From the NCBI GenBank assembly GCA_004376295.1, contig SOJZ01000001.1, positions 1-57,982 of the forward strand: a DNA stretch of 57,982 nucleotides. Reading direction: 5' to 3'. Of the stretch, positions 55,045 through 57,982 are shown one piece after another. This DNA comes from Candidatus Bathyarchaeota archaeon. Lineage in GTDB: Archaea; Thermoproteota; Bathyarchaeia; Bathyarchaeales; Bathyarchaeaceae. Below the pieces are notes generated by a model that searched no databases, was not told the origin of the DNA, and saw nothing but the letters and a program-made list of their open reading frames with translations. Positions within the stretch are counted from its first letter, which is position 1; every line of letters begins with the position of its first letter. A program made the translations under genes and the position numbers.

Positions 55045-55629
55045 TTAACATGGATTATGTGGGAGTTTGGGTGTCGTGGTTTTACACGTGGCTGTGTAGT
55101 CTTTGAGTTTATTGTCTGTTTTTAATGTGTATATTGTTAGTTCCGCGTTTTCGAGTAGTTGCGTGAATGTTTTTTTGGTGAACTTTTTTTTCAGCGCTGT
55201 AACCGCTATGGTGGCGTTGTCTTTGCTTATTCTTTTGATTTCACGGAGTGTTGTTGCTGGGTTTGGCATGTTCTGCAGGAGGGTTATGGCGAAGATGATG
55301 TGGAATGTTTTGTTTTTGAAGGGTGGGTGGTCGGCTTCGGCGCGGATGACGGCTATGTTACGGTATTGTTTTGCTTGTGTTTTTGCTCTTTTAAGTAAGC
55401 CGAGTGAAGTGTCTAGTCCTATGAGGAGTTTTGCTGAGTTTTTGATGTGTTTGAAGAGTATGCCTGTTCCGCATCCCATGTCTAGTATGATGTTTTCTGG
55501 TTGAAGGTTTATTTCATCTAGCACTGCCTTGATTTTGGCTTCTTGTTCTTCAGCATATTGTGTGTCGTAAATGGTTGCTATGTTGTCGTAGTGTTGCATG
55601 ACTTTGGGTTTTTTGCTCCAGTCGGCCAT
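55045..55629 (-). CDS. Class I SAM-dependent methyltransferase
   Basis: 194 residues. Motif I IILDMGCGTGILF, the acidic end of strand 2 (LIGLDTS) and a motif IV-like FHIIFAITLLQNM are present; a methyltransferase type 11 domain fills the protein. Substrate unknown. Confidence 0.88.
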   Translation of the reverse strand: MADWSKKPKVMQHYDNIATIYDTQYAEEQEAKIKAVLDEINLQPENIILDMGCGTGILFKHIKNSAKLLIGLDTSLGLLKRAKTQAKQYRNIAVIRAEADHPPFKNKTFHIIFAITLLQNMPNPATTLREIKRISKDNATIAVTALKKKFTKKTFTQLLENAELTIYTLKTDNKLKDYTATCKTTTPKLPHNPC

Positions 55630-55671
55630 GGCTGTTCAGAAGTTTTATGTGTGTTTGTTTATTTGTAAAGG

Positions 55672-56463
55672 TTGTTGGCGGAGATATTGAGAAGTCAAAA
55701 ACCTGTCGTTACTTTAGAGAATCCAAGTGTGGAAAAAGCAGTGGAATTGGTTAGAAAGGCTCTTTCAGAGCGGAGAGTGCTTGTTATTGTGGGAAATTGT
55801 TGGGTTGACTATCGTGGAAGAGCGAGTTCCAAGCTGGAGCCGGGTGAAAGAATTATCTTAATAAAAGGGGACGGGTCGGTGTTGGTTCATCGTCCGTCAG
55901 GGTATGAGCCGGTGAATTGGCAGCCGCCTGGCTGTTTGTTTCAGACTCATGTAGTGGACGGTGTTTTGCAGATTAGGGCTATTCGAAGGAAGCCGGCGGA
56001 GTCGGTGAAGCTGTTTTTTGATCGTGTGTATTTGGTCTCCGCATTAAGCTTAGTGGACGCTGGAGAGTTTTCGCTTTATGCGAGTGAGGAGGATATGCAG
56101 AAGGCGATACTATTGGAGCCGAGCCTCCTAGAAGCAGGTTTTAAGCCTATTGCGTACGAGAAGAAGGTGGAGCCTGGGTTTATCGACGTATATGGGGTTG
56201 ATGAAGCTGGAAGATTTGTCGTGGTGGAGATTAAGCGTAAGATGGCTGGGCGTGAGGCGGTTTTGCAGTTGTCCAAGTATGTAAAGGCGATTAAGAGCAA
56301 GGTGAATCGTGAGGTGAGAGGTGTTTTGGTGGCTCCTCACTTGGGGAAGGGTGTTCAAAGGTTGTTGGAAACGTTGGGGCTAGATTTTAAGCTTTTAGAT
56401 CCGAGAAAGTGCGCGGAGATTTTAACTCGGTCCAAGACTAAGAAGCTTGAGGAGTTTCTATAG
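55672..56463 (+). CDS. nucS: Endonuclease NucS (EndoMS)
   Basis: 263 residues from a TTG. The N-terminal beta domain and the C-terminal RecB-like nuclease domain are clear: GFIDVYGVD followed by FVVVEIKRKMAGREAVLQL supplies the D-ExK site. It cuts both strands at G-T, G-G or T-T mismatches and serves non-canonical mismatch repair with PCNA. Divergent from the methyltransferase gene, 42 bp apart. Confidence 0.94.
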   Translation: MLAEILRSQKPVVTLENPSVEKAVELVRKALSERRVLVIVGNCWVDYRGRASSKLEPGERIILIKGDGSVLVHRPSGYEPVNWQPPGCLFQTHVVDGVLQIRAIRRKPAESVKLFFDRVYLVSALSLVDAGEFSLYASEEDMQKAILLEPSLLEAGFKPIAYEKKVEPGFIDVYGVDEAGRFVVVEIKRKMAGREAVLQLSKYVKAIKSKVNREVRGVLVAPHLGKGVQRLLETLGLDFKLLDPRKCAEILTRSKTKKLEEFL

Positions 56464-56546
56464 AGAAACCTTCTAGAACAAAATTCTAGTACGCATGTAT
56501 GCTAAGGAGGAATGGAGAGCGGTAGCAGCGTTTGGAGGTTAAGAGG

Positions 56547-56951
56547 TTGGAGAACTGCAGAACGTGTGAACGGTGTCGCAAAGAAGTTAGAGACCTCTAC
56601 ACTTTTTACGAAATCAACAAGCAAGATGAAAGGCGCAAATTTGGAAGTTTCTGTGGCGAATGTGCAAAAGAACTTGTAGATGAATTGAAGGGTAAACTTG
56701 AATGGGTCCGTTTTGAAGGCGGTTGGAGAGGTTATATCCATCCTAAAGCGAGGATGGAACTTGAGAAGTTTGGATTTATCCAAGCAAAACATGACACTCA
56801 ATTCATAGAGATAGCTGGAAGAAAAGGAACCCAGCTGGTGAAAAGGGAAGTCTTAGAAATTTTGAGGCTAGAATACGCTGGCGGTCTTATTTCAAGGGAA
56901 GAGTATGAGAAGCAGTTGATAGAAATTCAGAAGAAATGTATGCATGCATAA
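56547..56951 (+). CDS. Zinc-binding protein with SHOCT-like end
   Basis: About 134 residues from a TTG preceded by GGAGG with 8-bp spacing; an earlier in-frame TTG at 56532 would overlap that site. N-terminal CRTCERC and FCGEC cysteines suggest a zinc site. The C-terminal EILRLEYAGGLISREEYEKQ resembles a SHOCT oligomerisation helix. The last three codons and stop (Met-His-Ala) lie in the palindrome at 56939-56950. Confidence 0.65.
   Translation: MENCRTCERCRKEVRDLYTFYEINKQDERRKFGSFCGECAKELVDELKGKLEWVRFEGGWRGYIHPKARMELEKFGFIQAKHDTQFIEIAGRKGTQLVKREVLEILRLEYAGGLISREEYEKQLIEIQKKCMHA
56939..56950. repeat. Palindrome TATGCATGCATA
   Basis: Perfect 12-bp palindrome, identical to the one at 4926, between two convergent genes and containing the stop codon of the plus-strand gene. 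Confidence 0.75.
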
Positions 56952-56954
56952 TAA

Positions 56955-57455
56955 CTAACCCGATTTCTTCTTTCTTTTCGTTTTCTTAGTTGTGGTTTTC
57001 TTTTTGATTGCTTTGGGCGTTCGCACTTTGACAGTTTTATATCCTATTACGTTACCAAAAATGTCTTTGATAGCAACTCTTTTCGTTTTTTTAGGGGTTT
57101 TCTTGGGTTTTTTGTATCCGACTTTCTTCTTAATGGTCTTATATCCAATAGTGCCCCCTAATATTCCTTTGACTTTTCTCTTCTTAATCACCGTGTGTTT
57201 TCCATGACAAACCTTGCACACCAGATAGCAGTTCGTTTGTCCATTGTTTGCAGGATTGTTGTCTTTATGGTCAAAGTCGTAAGTTCTGTCTCCCCAAGTT
57301 AATGGTCTCTTACATACACGGCATTTTGAAGTTTTAACAAAATCCAACTTTCCAGATGAAGCGTATGGACTTCTACCAGCCGCTATCGCCCATTCGATTT
57401 TCTTTGTTTTTGTTGAGAAGGGCTTTCTCTTCTTTTCTTCTTTTCCCCAAAACAT
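56955..57455 (-). CDS. HNH endonuclease-like protein with basic repeat tail
   Basis: 166 residues. An HNH/zinc domain spans about 43-88: CRVCKRPL, then TYDFDHKDNNPANN (His-Asn) and CYLVCKVCHGKHT. The C-terminus has two repeats (GGTIGYKTIKKK and GNVIGYKTVKVR) and a Lys/Thr-rich tail. It may be a homing-type nuclease. TGCATGCA palindromes flank the gene on both sides. Confidence 0.75.
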   Translation of the reverse strand: MFWGKEEKKRKPFSTKTKKIEWAIAAGRSPYASSGKLDFVKTSKCRVCKRPLTWGDRTYDFDHKDNNPANNGQTNCYLVCKVCHGKHTVIKKRKVKGILGGTIGYKTIKKKVGYKKPKKTPKKTKRVAIKDIFGNVIGYKTVKVRTPKAIKKKTTTKKTKRKKKSG

Positions 57456-57514
57456 TTGCTATTGCACCGTATCAACCATTTCTTATGGTGAACAAATCTT
57501 AATAATTTTGCCAA

Positions 57515-57522
57515 TGCATGCA
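57515..57522. repeat. TGCATGCA palindrome
   Basis: Within ATGCATGCATGG, 60 bp upstream of the HNH gene start. Confidence 0.65.
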
Positions 57523-57665
57523 TGGGAGACATGCACGTCGACTTGGTATGGATAGCCCATCTTATTGCTAGGAGGGAGAAGAAGTTCCGACATGCTCTGT
57601 ACAGATAACTAGGCTCAATAAAATGAGAAAAATAGTACTCACATATTCCCCGAGAATGGTGCATC

Positions 57666-57982
57666 CTACCCCTTAAAATACTGTGTGATTTTTCTCTGAA
57701 AAAGCACGTCTTGCAGAAGTTTGCTCCGGCCTATCCACAGCTCTATGGGAATTTGAAACTGACTGGCAACCCTAGCGAGTGCTTCATCCAACGTATTGTA
57801 CTTGAAAGGCTTCTGCCTCATAGCATTTCTAACATTTTCTCGCACTTGCCATACGCCTACTGGCATGATATAGCCGGGATGCGCCTCTCTAAGTACAATT
57901 ACTGCCGCTTGGCGCCTCTCCTTCGCTAACAACTCGCCCACAGCCAAACGAGCCGCGTAATAGCAACCCCCAATCTTCGCAT
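57666..57982 (-). CDS. Nre family DNA repair protein, C-terminal part (runs off the window)
   Basis: 106 residues of the C-terminus are visible; the frame is open through the window edge (KIGGCYYAARLAVGELL). The AAVIVLREAHPGYIMPVGVW segment and VRENVRNAMR are hallmarks of archaeal NreA/NreB. The extreme C-terminus QRKITQYF is a PCNA-interacting (PIP) motif. The family acts in repair of DNA damage in archaea. Confidence 0.9.
   Translation of the reverse strand, partial: AKIGGCYYAARLAVGELLAKERRQAAVIVLREAHPGYIMPVGVWQVRENVRNAMRQKPFKYNTLDEALARVASQFQIPIELWIGRSKLLQDVLFQRKITQYFKG

Overview
The window reads as a chromosomal segment of an archaeon. It carries archaeal-type DnaG primase, PheRS, TyrRS and TrpRS, Pelota, type II methionine aminopeptidase, TiaS, Tsr3, NucS, TBP, an NreA/NreB-type repair protein, archaeal SRP RNA and RNase P RNA, and tRNA genes interrupted by bulge-helix-bulge introns. 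The mixture of families (DUF1512, DUF4152, a PIP-box Nre protein, unlinked rRNA genes, TTG/GTG starts preceded by GGTGA-type Shine-Dalgarno sites) suggests a member of the Thermoproteota, most likely a Bathyarchaeia lineage. That placement is inference, not proof.

Layout: 0.1-3.2 kb, small redox genes and a HAD phosphatase fused to a CTP-dependent lipid kinase. 3.2-5.7 kb, an SRP RNA gene duplicated around an AT-rich radical SAM gene; the second copy lacks its 5' end and is overlapped antisense by the tail of dcd. 5.7-22.4 kb, a compact housekeeping block: pelA, dnaG, a small Toprim gene, tyrS, pheT, pheS, trpS, map, DUF1512, 5S rRNA, a dipeptide epimerase, rpiA and tRNAs. tRNA-Trp has three introns, tRNA-Met one non-canonical intron, tRNA-Thr(GGU) an 11-nt intron. 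A structured unidentified RNA lies between pheT and tyrS. 22.6-28.4 kb, a heterodimeric ABC exporter, an enoyl-CoA hydratase and a truncated RES-domain fragment downstream of tRNA-Leu. 28.4-41.7 kb, a methyltransferase, tiaS, nnr-tsr3, an ABC-2 exporter operon, an M29 aminopeptidase, a 1091-residue GNAT/beta-sandwich protein and two secreted proteins.

42.2-48.7 kb is the mobile part. A frameshifted SSV-type integrase overlaps a tRNA-Arg-like sequence. Next comes a 4.9-kb region bounded by a 25-nt direct repeat of the 3' end of the RNase P RNA gene. It holds a zinc-ribbon protein, TBP, a small acidic zinc-ribbon protein, an OLD-like AAA ATPase and a tyrosine recombinase whose reading frame starts inside the RNase P RNA gene. 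I read this as an integrative element using rnpB as its attachment site.

48.8-55 kb holds a 23S rRNA gene without a neighbouring 16S gene. It has its own promoter and processing stem, and a DUF4152 gene follows it that is broken by one in-frame TAG. The whole unit is enclosed by about 350-bp imperfect inverted repeats that each contain a run of phased 10-bp A-tract iterons. 55-58 kb carries a methyltransferase, nucS, a zinc-binding protein, an HNH nuclease and the start of an Nre repair gene that runs off the window.

A perfect palindrome with core TGCATGCA occurs about fifteen times, almost always between genes and often just behind a stop codon or at a rearrangement junction. It is the strongest unexplained pattern in the window.
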